From the NCBI GenBank assembly GCA_031763025.1, contig JASSKH010000017.1:6171361-6235360 (forward strand): a stretch of DNA of 64,000 nucleotides, in the 5' to 3' direction. Each line of letters begins with the position of its first letter. Within the stretch, counting starts at the first letter, position 1. Under the pieces are notes generated by a model. The model made no database searches, was not told the DNA's origin, and saw only the letters and a program-made list of their open reading frames with translations. Both the position numbers and the translations under genes were made by a program. This DNA is from Macrocystis pyrifera (lineage: Eukaryota > Sar > Phaeophyceae > Laminariales > Laminariaceae). Shown one piece after another: positions 35,701 through 47,848 of this stretch.

Positions 35701-38700
35701 AAGCACGTGCTTGTCTGATCTGGTACGTATCTGTGATATATACGTAGTACACGTTTCCATGTGACGATTTGGCACCGTGTGTATGAATATATACACATGA
35801 TCCAACCCATCGATCTCTACGACCTATCATTACGGGGGACCATAGTAAATACGACTAATTATTGTCAGTAAAAATAGCGAAACATGTAGGTTTTCGTCTG
35901 TACCGTACGTCCTATTTAATATGGTCCCCCGTAAATAGCAGGCCAGGCAGATCATGATATGTCCGACTTGCGTACATGGCACGTCTTGACACGTCGCGGC
36001 AACGTCGAGAAAATGGCGGGGCGGAGACTTACGATAGTGCCGAGCACCGAGTGCATCGTGTGCGGCAGGATGTTTTTCCCCTGGTAAAGTTTGTTGGCGG
36101 TGATAAAAAGCAGGCCCAGGGAGGCGAACAAGGATGCCAGGATCTGCATCAAGAGGCAGAGACAGAGGGGGAGGGAAAACACGGAGAACGTTGATATACC
36201 ACAGGTACATCGCAACCAAAACAAGAAAAACGGCAGAGCACACGATTGATATTTATGGGGGGGGGGGGGAGGTGTACTCATGATCATGCATGGCCGTAGT
36301 CAGATGGCCATAGACCCTCGCATCCCTACAATGCCGGGACGGAGCACGTCGGGTTTTCACCGACCAGGCGGACATTGCCAGCACCAATCGCGAAGCGCCG
36401 TGAGGTGTTGGACGAGTGGCGTGAAGGGTGAGCTGCATTCTACTCGCAACCGATTTTGCGGTGGATTTTCTTGCGTATGGATGACGGCGCCAATGATTTT
36501 TCTATTTTCTGGTGTGGCCACTTTCAGAGACAGCAGTGGGTATGCGTGAAGTACTACGTAACTGCCTGGTGGATGCCTTACCACATACACACTACGTGAT
36601 ACGATCATCCCCCTTGTGCGGAGTTAAGGTTCTTCCAGCACAATAATGATCCAACTCGACCGCCAGCCGTGGTGACCGCCAAAACAAACACAAAAACGGC
36701 ACCCTGGTTGTCTAGCTCACGTAGTGAGAGGCGTGTTTTACAGCGTTGTCGCTAACCGATGCCAACCCAACCTATATATACCAGGTATATACTACGGAGG
36801 GGGGGGGGGGGGGGTACTCATTATCATGCATAGCAGTAGTCTTATGGCCATAGACCCTCGCATCCCTACAATGCCGGGACGGAGCACGTCGGCTTTTCAC
36901 CGAACAGACAGATATTGCTTGCACCAAGCGCGAAGCGCCGTGAGGTGTTCGGCGAGTCGCATGAAGGATGAGCTGCATCCTACCAAGGACCGATTTTGAG
37001 GCGAATTTTCTTGCATATGGATGACAGCGTCAATGAATTAATTAATTTTTGGTGTGGCCACTTCCAGAGACAGCAATGGGTTTACTATGCAACGGCCTTG
37101 TAGGTGTCTTACCATATACAAACTACGTGATACGCTCATCCCTCTTGTGCGGAGTAAAGGTTCGCCCAGCACAAAAATGATCTAACTTGAACGCCAGCCG
37201 TGGTGACCGCCAAAAAAAAAAAAAAACGGTCTTCCCTCTGGTTGTCTAGCTTACGCCGTGAGAGGCGTGTTGTACAGCGTCGTCGCCAACCGACGCCAAC
37301 CCAACGTATATATACCAGGTATACAATATAGAGGGGGGGGAAGGGGGCTACTCATTTGTCGCTTGCCTTAGTCGTTTGACCATTGACCACGCTTTCCTTT
37401 CGAGGCGGAGCTTATGTGGGGGGGGAGGCGGAAAACAAACAAAGGGACACATACGCAAGAAAACGGGACAGTCGGAACAGTCGACAACAAGGCGACAGAA
37501 ACGACGGCGACATATCACACACCCGGAGTACCTGGAATACCTGTAACGTAACGCAAGGAAGAGAACACCAACCTCCCAACCTCCCTCGGTCCAAAAAGAA
37601 GCAAAAAAAAAAATAAGGGAGAGGCGAGAGAAAAAAAAAAACTCCCCTCCCGCCCACCTCGCGTCGTTGACACGATGTGAATTGGGACAAAACAAGGAAG
37701 ACAACCTGCTTCACCACATATTAGGGCCATGTCGCCGAATCAGCAAACGGATCAGTCGTCACCGTGGGCTCTATGACCGGCCGTCGCTACCCTTCATTTC
37801 TCTTCTCTAGAGAAAAGCAAAGCCTTTGTTGCTTTCTTCTCTAAACGCCTCCGGAAGCAGGAGGTCAACATGAAGCAAAACAAGCCGATTCATCACGTGC
37901 CACCACCCCCCGCCCCACACCCCCTCTTCCCCCCTTCGCCGTCACTTACCCCTATCGCTCATCCTCGTCTGAAATTTTTCTTCTGAAAGTTCTCTTACTA
38001 TTTTTTTATGTTTATCTTCAGATCAGATTCTCAGAATTTTCTTAGCATCCAGAAAGTTATCGACACCATTCTTCAGAAATTTCTTGAGAATTTTCTTCTT
38101 AATTTTTCAGTTCACTTGCCTGCAGCGTCATGTGAATCGTCCTGTTCTTCGCCTTCGTTCCGTTGGACATGATGGGGCCGAAAGAGTCCAGCAGCAGATG
38201 GTTCTTGTACGCCACCACTCCTTCTGGCATGAACACCATGAACGCCAGGGCCATGCACGTCGGGTGCCTGCAAAAAAAAAACAACGCAAGAGGCACAGAA
38301 AGATGGCTGGTTTATCTCAGATGTTATAATCAATACTGCTGTACTTGCTACCTGTGATTGTGAGGGCCGGGTAGACTGCTGTAGACCCTTGGCCCAGCTC
38401 CGGCAGAAACGGTTGAAACATTTTAGAGATTGGAAACCCCAGCTCTAACCCTGCGACCCCGACCGCCCGGGGAAAATTCTCGGAATTATGATATAAGGAG
38501 CTATTATATTACTACGGGGGAACCATAGCAGTTAGAAGCAAATATGGTGTGTGAACATAGGGGGATACAAATTTTTTGGGTTCATCGTGGGTCGTAATTA
38601 CACCGGTAAGGATTGCACTTTTTTGGTTTCTGAGGAAACATTTTCTGACCGGCTAAGCTCCTCAAATGAGCAACTACCGCTACTTGTATGATACTTTCAA

Positions 38701-40413
38701 CACTGTAGTATATACAGATATCACTCTGGCCGGAAATATATACGGAACACTCTGGCCGGATATATAAGGAACAATCTGGCCGGATATATAAGGAACACTC
38801 TGGCCGGATATATGAGGAACACTCTGGCCGGATATATAAGGAACACTCTGGCCGGAAATACAAGGAACACTCTGGCCGGAAATACAAGGAACATTCTGGC
38901 CGGAAATATAAGGAACAATCTGACCGGAAATAAAAGGAACTTTCTAGCCGGCTGGTCGGGTTGCGCGAAAAAAACTTGTTCGAAATCATGTTTCAGGTGA
39001 GATATTACAGTAAGTATGAGTCCCTCGTGTGAGGAGCTCAGAAAGTAAGTCACCACCCCTACCGGGGCAATGTTTCTGACTGCGGCCCTCCGCAGCGGCA
39101 GTTTTGGGGACCATCAACCGTCTTTGGTTCAAGTCGGGCCAAGACGCAAGCACTACCACGTACGGGACGAGTACACTGGATATCGGTGTTGCTTCTCGCC
39201 CAAGACCACGCATGCACATGAAGCGTCTCTTGCAAACCGTTTGCGCTAATACTCGGTTGATTTTTTTGGTGCAGGAGAAAGGGCTGCAAGTCTTGTCGCG
39301 ATAAAAAATGCAAAGGCAATAACCTAGCCCTCAAAGGGGTGAGAAGAGCCTGCTATATGTATGATCTCGGATCTGAGTCACGAGTATTTATAGGAGGGAG
39401 AGAGAGAGCCAGAAGGGCAAACATGAACATGACTAAACGGGACGGAAATGAACAAATAAAACAATGAAAAGTTGCAAGCGCCAAAGAATGGCTTTGATGT
39501 ACCGTTCCCCAGGGTACGGTATTCTGTGTTAGGTTGACGGCCGTATTCTGTGACACGAACGACTTCCCAAACAGCCTGTAGCAGCATCATAACGTGTGCT
39601 CCAAGTGCGACCGAGGTGGGAGCGGCGCGCGTTGACTTTGGTGTCATACAGCAATAGCTGCACTCAGAAACGTCCAGAAAGTACACCCAGGCTTCTTGGG
39701 ACAAAATCATTCGGCATTATCACGGCGGACCATAGCAAATAGCACCTACGGTACACACCAAAAACCTATATATTTCTCTATTTTTACTGACAAAATTTGG
39801 TCCCATTTACTGTGGTCCCCCGTAATAGTGTGAAATAATGTTTGCAGCGGTGAAAAGGGCTACGTGTGGTCGAAGTGCTGCTCGGAACGTTGCTTGGAAT
39901 CATCGTCGTACTACAATAATACACATATCAGGACCATGTTTTCGTTCCCAAGTTCCCGTGCCCACGAGCGTGTAGGAGCCAACCGACGGTCGGTGTATAG
40001 ACGGGTTAACCGACCGACAGACACGCAAATACCGACGAGCGGACCGCGTATTACGTTCCCGTTCCCACGAGCGTGTAAGAGCCAACCGACGGTCGGTATA
40101 TAGATGGGTTAACAAACCGACAGACACGCAAATACCGACGAGCGGACCGCGTATTGCCGACCGCTCGAGCGACACACCAAGGAGGCAACGGCGGCAAAAA
40201 ACAAACACGAACCCTCAAGGAGCGATTGAGTTTTTTGTTCCGAGCGGCCAGGGACAAAAATCGCAACGATAGCAGCAGCAGCAGCAGCAGCAGCGACAAT
40301 AGCAACGACGACGACGACCACACCAACAACTACAGCGACAACGTTAGCAACAACAACAGCAACGATCGAATTTTTTGCTTCCGAGCGGCCAGGGGGCGAA
40401 AACCGCGAACAAT

Positions 40414-40455
<42 letters not shown>

Positions 40456-41171
40456 GACAACAACGACCACGGCCACAACTACAACAGCGACAACAAGAAC
40501 AACAACAGCAACGATAACGAAAACAACACTACCATTACGGGGGACCATGGTAATAGGACCATATATTGTTAGTAAAAATAGGGAAATAAATAGGTTTTTG
40601 TGCTCACCTTAGGTCCTATCTACTATGGCCCCCCGTAATAACGGCAACAACAACAGCTACAGCGACAGTAACAACAAAAACAACAACAACAACAACAGCA
40701 ATAAGGCGCCCGCCAAATCGGACAACGCGTGCAACGCGAAACGCGGCGAGTTCACCGACACGCGCGCGGCATCCAAGAAGACAGCGAGTAGCCTTCACCA
40801 TGGCTTTCAGTCCTCTAAACATATATGCCGGATAAGAATTAAAAAGGTACGGAACAAATGGCACTGGGTTACGTGGTCCACACACTATGTTTAGTCAGGA
40901 AATTCGAAACGCGCGGCCCAAATGGACCTGCGGAGCCGTGCTCGGGTCGCGCTTTGCTGGTAACCCTACAGTCGATTCTTAGGGTTGTAGGAGGGTAAGG
41001 GCTAGGGTTTGGTTCGGGTTAGGTTCCGATTTTTGGAGAGGTCTCTCGGCACACTCACAAGCTGAAGAGGTTGAGTCTTTGCGTGTGGGCGAAGGTGGAA
41101 GCGATGACGAATACCGCGATCAACGGTCCCACCAGGTGGGTCAAAAATCGCGGCCGCGCCCACGACGGGTT
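32707..41171 (-). CDS. Cytochrome b561-type transmembrane protein
   Basis: Cytochrome b561 proteins are six-helix di-heme membrane proteins that move electrons across endomembranes or the plasma membrane, usually from ascorbate to monodehydroascorbate or ferric iron. Exons in transcript order: 41171-41059, 38267-38120, 36143-36033, 34777-34661, 33646-33515, 32847-32707 (stop). The joined 253 residues show six hydrophobic helices. Candidate heme-binding histidines are FSLHP (~39), IHMTLQ (~83), HTMHSVLG (~115/118) and YRWHGK (~161). A 46-residue acidic cytosolic tail follows. The intron after 38120 has a GC donor (CAG|GCAAGT). A short start exon is missing; an ATG near 41404 (MGALSWLCC) with a donor near 41342 is possible but unproven. 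Introns hold family A and B repeats, a 24-bp minisatellite and GGT/GTT-rich tracts. Confidence 0.9.
34200..34650. repeat. CCA/CAA-rich low-complexity block
   Basis: About 450 bp of ACC/CAA/CAG triplets on the plus strand; in the cytochrome b561 transcript it reads as GGU/GUU/GUG. It ends just past the exon 34777-34661 donor. Confidence 0.9.
35830..35934. mobile_element. Palindromic MITE, copy 6
   Basis: 105 bp copy in a cytochrome b561 intron, slightly diverged inside. Confidence 0.85.
36252..36785 (+). mobile_element. Family A repeat, copy A1 (full length, antisense to host gene)
   Basis: Poly(G) 36257-36269, 'aggtgtactcatgatcatgc', 'agaccctcgcatccctacaa', 'cggagcacgtcgggttttca', 'gaagcgccgtgaggtgttgg', and an end 'cgatgccaacccaacctat'. 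About 530 bp, no coding capacity. It starts 114 nt upstream (in transcript sense) of the cytochrome b561 acceptor at 36144. Confidence 0.85.
36796..37330 (+). mobile_element. Family A repeat, copy A2 (tandem with A1)
   Basis: Second full-length copy, head-to-tail with A1. The junction is 'atataccaggtatata' followed by a new poly(G) run and 'tactcattatcatgcatag'. It ends 'cgccaacccaacgtatata' and the palindrome again. Confidence 0.85.
37331..37412 (+). mobile_element. Family B repeat, copy B6 (head fragment)
   Basis: G8 run, then 'ctactcatttgtcgcttgcc' and 'tttcctttcgaggcggagc'. It directly follows the end of family A copy A2, in the same orientation, within a cytochrome b561 intron. Confidence 0.75.
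38509..38545. mobile_element. Palindromic MITE, one-ended relic
   Basis: Only the left end (TACGGGGGAACCATAGCA) is recognisable. Confidence 0.5.
38720..38955. repeat. 24-bp minisatellite
   Basis: About nine or ten units of 'aaggaacactctggccgga' plus 'tatat/aatac', strictly 24 bp, so open frames persist (ARVFLIYP repeated on the minus strand). In the cytochrome b561 intron 41058-38268. Confidence 0.9.
39720..39825. mobile_element. Palindromic MITE, copy 7
   Basis: 106 bp; left end TCACGGCGGACCATAGCAAA, right end intact. Confidence 0.85.
40260..40720. repeat. CAG/CAA microsatellite block
   Basis: Uninterrupted CAG runs near 40268-40295 and 40413-40452 within CAA/GAC-rich sequence, split by MITE copy 8. 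Two diverged copies of 'gagcggccaggg' suggest an internal duplication. Confidence 0.85.
40535..40638. mobile_element. Palindromic MITE, copy 8
   Basis: 104 bp inserted into a CAA/CAG microsatellite block (40260-40720), which it splits. Confidence 0.85.
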
Positions 41172-41828
41172 CTGAACGGCAAAGACAAGCGAACCCCGGG
41201 TAGTCGGGGGGCATGAGACGGGGGGGTTGGGGGCAGGGAGGGAGGGAGGTGTGAGGGTGGGGAGCTGCGGCACCGAAATATTCCGACCGCGGCTATCGTA
41301 TATACATAGCTGGCAACTGCGCTGCGTAAGGCTAGGCGGCAACCGACCACGCCCAGGGACGGTGCGGGGACACAGAAGCAAAGACGACGGCAGCACAGCC
41401 AAGAGAGCGCACCCATGGCCCCTCGCGCGGGACGCTCGCCTCCTGGCACACTCAGAACGGAGAGGGGCACATCTTGCGGACGACAACACTACGTCCACTA
41501 GGTGTGGCGTTCACCACGACTACATAGGGGCGATGGATATCACGCGCATGCCCGTTCAGCGTGCCTAACGACCTTCCTAATCACAGTGTGTTTCGGTCTC
41601 ATGCTACATTTTTTTCCATCGGGGCAAAATAGTTATCAATACATACATAAGAGACGATGCAGACCCCTTGCATACGGCCCCTGCGTACAGCAGTACCGTA
41701 CATCGAGGAACAAACACATTGCAACCTGCCCGGTAAAAGCAGTCGAGAATTTTCCCGGGTTGGTATACACGTCGGGCGGGACGTAATCAGAGGGCATATA
41801 TTCCGCACCCCGGACAGCTCATGAGCTA

Positions 41829-41935
41829 TTACGGGGGACCATAGTAAATAGGACCTAAGGTACACACAAAAAAACCTATATATTTACCTATTTTTACCAA
41901 CAATATTTGGTCCTATTTACTATGGTCCCCCGTAG
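41829..41935. mobile_element. Palindromic MITE, copy 9
   Basis: 107 bp, the best-preserved copy: both ~27-bp ends match, TA on both sides. Confidence 0.88.
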
Positions 41936-41939
41936 TAGC

Positions 41940-42300
41940 TCGTCTACATCGCGTGTAGCTCACGCCTTCATAACACATGTGTAGGTGAGCTACCTCCTAC
42001 AGCCCAATGTTTGAAAAACAAGAGCGCGTGAGCTATCGCCTACAAAGCTCAAGCCAGGAAAACATGTGCAGATGAGCTATCGCCTACACAGCTCAAGCCA
42101 GGGAAAAACGTGCAGCTCGTTTAGCTCCTCGTCAGCTCACCCAGGACAAATACGCGTAGAGGAGCTATCCTCCATATAGCTCTAGGTGTGAAAAATATGT
42201 GTAGAGGAGCTGCCCTCCTATAGCTCCTAGAGCTCAAGCCGGGTAAACATGTGCAGCTCATGGAGCTCGACCTACCCTCGAAAAGAGCAACAGTAGCTCG
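41940..42300. repeat. AGCTC-rich degenerate tandem array
   Basis: Units of about 45-50 bp with 'gagctatcgcctacacagct' and 'caagccagggaaaa'. It abuts MITE copy 9. Confidence 0.7.
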
Positions 42301-43027
42301 AGCTACCGTGAGCTCGGCTGTCCGGGATGTGAACTATTCCCAACTACAACAGTACTGGGGCCTATGCAAGGCGGTTGTATAGTGCGAAGAAACTTCGACC
42401 GCCCTATATCGAGTAACAGCCTCATCCGTTTTGGGGCGGTTGGTAGCCTGATTGCCGTGCCAGCCGATTTCGGCGGCCTTATCTCGAGTGACCACCGTTT
42501 GTTCATACCGCCTTATGGAGGCCCCACCATACACTGTCCTGATGTGTCTCCTTCGCGGGGAGGTGGCTTAGGCCCGCCAGTACGGGGATGGCAGCTGTTG
42601 TTGGCGAAGAAAATGTCGCGTAATCATCCAAAGCACCATGCCAAGGGCGCGGGCGAACACGCGGAGTTTTCAATGCACTCTAAAAAAGTCAGGGGGGGGG
42701 CGATTTCTCGGGCGTTGCTCGTGCGTACGTAGCAACAGGCGATTCGATGTCGGCGATCATCATGCAGAGAGGGCGTTCTGAAAGAACCCCCGCGCACGGC
42801 CTCGAGGTGTACAAAATAAAATACGTGCGTCTGTCTGGTGGAGGCACAAATACGTGTATGCGGTGTTTCTTCCGGTTCAGAAGAAGAAATCTTTACAGAC
42901 TACACCCAACTTTTGGGGTAGAATGGTCCCTCTATAGACCGGTTGCCTAACGTGCCTGTGGAATCGCTTGGGACAGCTGAGATTAACCAGGGTGGCAGTA
43001 TGCGGAGGAATTAGTGCCGGTTGACGC

Positions 43028-43070
43028 TGTAGTGCCGGTACTGTTGGCTGGCGCATACCGGCACTACAGA
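43028..43070. repeat. Small TIR repeat (TAGTGCCGGTA ends)
   Basis: Ends TAGTGCCGGTA and TACCGGCACTA flank 'ctgttggctggcgca'. A reverse-oriented relative lies at about 43860-43910. Confidence 0.6.
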
Positions 43071-44333
43071 GGGGCCACTACTGTCCTTAAGCGTGGGATG
43101 ATGTTTGAAGCGGTAAAAGGGCTTAGACTGCGAAAAGTCTTGCAGAGCAGTACAATACGAGAGCTTACCGCGTGTTTGAGTTAAAAGGTTGGGACACACT
43201 GTGTACGAGACGCAGGGACTAGTGCTAACCAATGGTTGATCGGGTCTGATCTGATTGGCTTGGGGTTGATTGGGTATTATCTGCTTGGCTTAGGGCTATA
43301 GGGTTAGGGTTAGTTTTGTTCGTCGCGTACCGCGTAGCACACAATGAGACCCTGTACCATGTTCTCGAACCTGGTACCAGGTAGGTTGATATGCTACCCT
43401 CTGACAGATGTCAATTCCAGAGAACTCGACGAACTCCCTCCCCTGCCAGCCCGTGCCGTAAGCGAGCAGAGTAGGCCATGGGGTAACCTACGGAAACAAC
43501 ACAATCCGACGATTTGACCACGAACAGCGCAGACTGAAGGCGAAATGAAAAAAAAAAAAAAAAAAACAAGAAAAAAAAAAACGGCTGTGAGATCGAAGAT
43601 GTCGTCGAAACTAATTAAACTCATCGTCGCAAGCTGTGTCATACTTCGATCGCGCGTACTACAGGTTTTATACAAGTATGGTCCCATGAAGGATATATAT
43701 AGGGTTATATCCCGCATTGAGGGGTACAAAAAAAAAATCACTTTGGCCGGAAACGTACGCACCGTTTGGGATATAAGACGAGTCTACAAACGATCCTTAC
43801 ATTTCTGGAGAGCGTGGTACCAGGTACCAGTATGATATACAGCAATAGTGGTCCCTGTATAGTGCTGGTATATATGCGCCAGCCAGTCAACAATACCGGC
43901 ACTATTATAGCGTGAACAGGCACTATCTATTTACTCCGCACACTGCCACAATGGTGAATCCCATCTGCGCCAAGTGCTTCCACAGGCACCACGTATAGTG
44001 GGCAACCGGTACCACTCAACCGGCACTACAGAGGGATCACTACGGTATCAGGAAAGAGCGAGACACGAGACTTTGGCGAGGGTAACAAATTTAGGCGAGG
44101 CAGGGGAGAAGAATACATGGGAGAAAATAGCGAAGACGCTCGTTTCTCCAGAGACTTCGGGGCCTAAAGAGCAACCACAGAAAAGGTTGCTCGTACAGAA
44201 GTGAAGGAAGTGGCAGCAGTAGTGGCAGCCATGAGGGAGGGATGGCAGCAACGGCCGCGGGGGGTGAATGGTGCCGTTGTTTTACTTTGCTTGAGACAGA
44301 TAGTCCATTCCTAGGCCGAGGCGATTGAGACCC

Positions 44334-45030
44334 TGCCGTACGGGTGTGCGACGTGGAACCTCAGAGCGGAACACTTTGCCAAGCTTCGAACGGCTCACCA
44401 CCAAGTCCTGTTGCGAGCCATTGGCCTCCAGCGCCGACTTCGTGCTGACCATACCACCCTCTCGTACGCGAAGGCCCTCAAGATGACACGTTGCGAGAGC
44501 ATCGAAACGACCATCCGCAAACGGCGGCTCTTCTTCGCGGGGGGGTGGCACGGCAAAGCAAGGATCGATTACCCAGTCGGGTAATGTTCAGGACGATGGC
44601 TGGTGGGGAGAACCCGAGACCTGGCGGACAGTTTAAGACTCGGCATAGATGCATAGTCGAAGACCTTAGGGAGTTCCGAGCCACCGAATGGTCAACGGAA
44701 CTTGCCCCCTTGGTGTTTGGAGTTGAGACCGCGCTGTGGTTCACTGCTGCAAAAAAGGCGGGGAAGTGGTACCGGGGGATCCTCGAAGCAGCCGAACGGT
44801 TCATGGTGAGGTGGCACGAGGCTGAGGCTGAGCTGAGTAGGCAGCGCCGCGCATCCGCCGTGGTTGGTGTCCAAGGGAATGGGGGGAGGGGGGGCAACAG
44901 GAGGAGTGGAAGAAAACCCGACCAAGGGAATGCGGGGAGGGGGGGAACAGGAGGAGTAGAAGGGAAAACTGCGGTGGACAAAAGTAGGAAGGAGATGGCA
45001 GACAGGGTAGCAAGGTACCGGGCAGACTAG
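44334..45030 (+). pseudogene. Non-LTR retrotransposon reverse transcriptase C-terminal remnant
   Basis: A plus-strand frame reads YGCATWNLRAEHFAKL, then LRTAHHQVLLRAIGLQ and KRRLFFAGG, the usual end of LINE-type reverse transcriptases (YGCETW, then a basic RRLRW-like block). After the G7 run near 44539 the homologous reading moves to another frame: RLPSRVMF, then KTRHRCIVEDLREF and a Gly/Arg-rich tail to a stop at 45030. So the copy is 5'-truncated and frameshifted. A second copy of its 3' end (GGCAGACAGGGTAGCAAGG) lies at about 45318-45360. It is dead and cannot encode a complete protein. Confidence 0.75.
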
Positions 45031-46217
45031 GAAGTAGAACATGCCTATACTACTCGTGCCACCAACGGGTGCAGCTGGTTCGAACGTGGTCTTCCTTTGT
45101 CTTCCTTTTGTTTTTGTTTATTTTTATTTCATTTTGTTTTCTTCTTTTTGCGCTGACCCTATGTGATTTTCATTTTATTTTCTTTCTCTTCCTTTCTCCG
45201 ATTGATAAGCCTTATTGAAGCTGTGTGGCGTGGGTGGATGACGAGCCTGCTTCGCTTGTTTCGTATTGTCCAACGCCGAGGGGCCGGGCATAGTTGACAA
45301 ACGCTGGACGGAGGCGGCAGACAGGGTAGCAAGGTACCAAGCGGACTAGCAGGGAGACCCTGGTTGTGCTACTCGTATCATAAGCTGCTGCCGCTACCTG
45401 GAGGATGCGTAGTGCGTTGGTTTGCTCCCTTGGTTCTTAGTCTTTCTCTGTTGACGACGACTAGTGGTGTTTTTCTTATTTTTCCTTTTTTTCCAGCTCG
45501 TTCTTTTTAAGTGTCTGCCAGATCCTCTGCGGGGGGGGCACGATGGTTTGTTTCTTATACTTTTTTTCTCGTTTATTTTTCTCTTTCGAATTGTCTTCTT
45601 TGTTTTTGTTTTTTTTTCTCTTTGTTTCGTTTCGTTTCTCTAGGTCATGGAATAGGTATGTCGTGCCTGTCGCATGCAGTATGATGACATGGCACCGCAT
45701 TGCATACGTGGCAACGTAGTATCTCTACTGTGGCGTAGGTTTGTGAGAACAGAACTTGTATCTCTCTAGGATTGAAGAATCGGCACGGACACTGGTCGTG
45801 CTGGATGTCGACGGGTAGAAAGAACGGTTTAATGTGAAGAAAACAACAACAACTTCAAGATTCAGATATTTCGTCTTTCAGGGCAGATTTCTTACATTCC
45901 CGATCTTGTGTGGTCTCGCCCATGTTGTGGCGTGGGACTTGTGTGATCTGAATGATCTACAGTACTGCTTTAGCACAGACGATGCTAACGTTTCCTGGGT
46001 TGCATCTGTACTGTCTATGTACGCAAATCCTGCACAACGTCTCGCAACGGCAGGTGAGGAGGAACTGTAGTAGATGATCTACTATTAATACCATGATCTG
46101 CTACCACTGCTGCTGTACATCATGATCTCTCCAACACGTGCACTGCTGAGGAATTATTTGTTGCGACGCACACTCCGAACAAAAGCAGGGGGTACTCGTA
46201 CCGGTATACCTGGCACA

Positions 46218-46433
46218 GTTTAGTGGGCGCCCGGTGCTAAAAACGTCAATTCGATGTCCAGGCTCAACGTCTTATTTTTGGTCCGACCTTGATCTAACTC
46301 CGTTGTATAGGAATTAGAGTTGGGCCCACAGTTGAGCTGTGTTTCTTAACCCAATTTTCTTGTTGTTCGTACCGATCTGAGCCTACTTTTCTGAGCATTT
46401 CTGGGGTTTTTTTTCAACTGCGGGCGCCCACTG
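46218..46433. mobile_element. TIR element with GGGCGCCC-containing ends
   Basis: Left end AGTGGGCGCCCGGTGCTAAA; right end, reverse-complemented, CAGTGGGCGCCCGCAGTTGA. About 216 bp and non-coding. Target duplication not clear. Confidence 0.55.
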
Positions 46434-46599
46434 CGGTACCGGGAAAAGAGGGTACACACCCACACTGTAAGCACATCAACGAGCGGGTATTACATACCTC
46501 CGTTCCCCTCGCTGCCTCGGCAAGGCATGCTGCGGGGGCATGCCCTAGGCTTATAGCGAGTGGGGTAGGTCTTTCTGGCGGGTGTAAGGCCGGACTCAC

Positions 46600-46708
46600 C
46601 CTCAAGGAGTGATACCTTCTTGCTGCTGCGTGTGGCCGCGAGGCTCAGGCGGCAGTAGAGTTGGGTCGTACGTGGTGCGTCAGGCACGGAGACCGGCGAT
46701 TCGTGCAT
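46600..46708 (-). CDS. Candidate exon, unknown minus-strand gene
   Basis: An ATG or AG boundary at 46708 opens 36 codons plus one base, ending at a perfect donor (GAGG|GTGAGT). The peptide starts MHESPVSVPDAPRTTQLYCR and includes LAATRSSKKVSLLE. It could be a first exon or an internal exon following the candidate at 48637-48807 (phase 0). No downstream partner was identified. Low confidence. Confidence 0.25.
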
Positions 46709-47848
46709 CTTTTTTTAGGCAGCAGCGACAGAGCAGCAATGCTCAATTGGGATGTCCGTGCGCGGAGGTAGGCGCCATCACAGGCCAAACTACGGCACAG
46801 TCTATTGCGCCGGTAGGAGGCTGGATTCGACGACGAAGGAGGAGGGAGACAGGGCGTCGACGAGCGGGGAAGAGACGGATTGAACTCACCCTGCGCGAGA
46901 ATTTTTGTTTTTTAGATCTAAACCGCAAGTGCGAGGAGCCTTTTGTTTTTCGGGAAGGGGAACCGACTGGAAGGGAGTGGCAACTAGAGCACGTGCAAGG
47001 GAGAGGGTGGATTGGGCTAAGGCGATGAGGCGGCCATGAAGAACGGCAGCAGGACCGCACACGGAGACCCATGACCGGCGCGCACACCATCACGAGAGAA
47101 GCAGTCATCGTTTTTTCTCTGGTTTTTTGTTTTTCACGAGGCAGTAGTATGTACTTGTTATTGACGTCACTGGTCTTTGTACTGGCGAGTTGTATACCCT
47201 TCACGTGGAATGACCCCCGCAATTATCAGGGACGGGGTATCATAGCTGTGCTGCACCTTTTGTGTCAGACAGCCCGGGAAGAGATGGCGATCGTTGATAT
47301 TCGTGTGGTGGTTTTAGGTTCGATTGCCCCTTTTTTCACTGCATATCCGCGAGCCGTCACTCTGACAGCACCCCAGACAGCAGGCGTGTTTCTCTCTGTG
47401 TTCACGACTACCGTGCGTTTCGTACGGTGCAGGCAGTACTGCAGACAGCAACCGCTGTAGTCAGCAGCCACGAGTTGGTTAGTGGTGGGAACGGGAGGAA
47501 CTCTTATGTTGTAGTTGAGGGGATATATACCCGCGGCCATGTATTTAATAGTTCAGTTTGCACATTGATTTCATTTCATCTTGTGTGCGCGTCCGCCTTC
47601 TTCGTCTCGTGCATTTTTAGGCAGCAGAATTTCGTTTTTTTTTTTTTTTTTTTTTTTTTCGGATCTTCCTAGGGTTCCAGCACCTTCGTGTGACCACGGA
47701 CTCCTTCGTTCGAAAGCGAATGTGAGAACAACAACAACAACAAACAACAACATACATACACCGGAAGAACATCAGACACAAACATACCTGCTTGGTAGAA
47801 CTGTGAGTCGGTACGTCTTCAATCACCAACTAGTTGTAAGTCGTATCA

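Noticed and set aside
38720-38955. Possible CRISPR-like array
   Set aside because: Units are contiguous 24-mers with no unique spacers; it is a minisatellite in a eukaryotic intron.
38582-39056. Two minus-strand frames with repeated ARVFLIYP / RPECSLYI peptides
   Set aside because: Generated by the 24-bp minisatellite; both frames are equally open.
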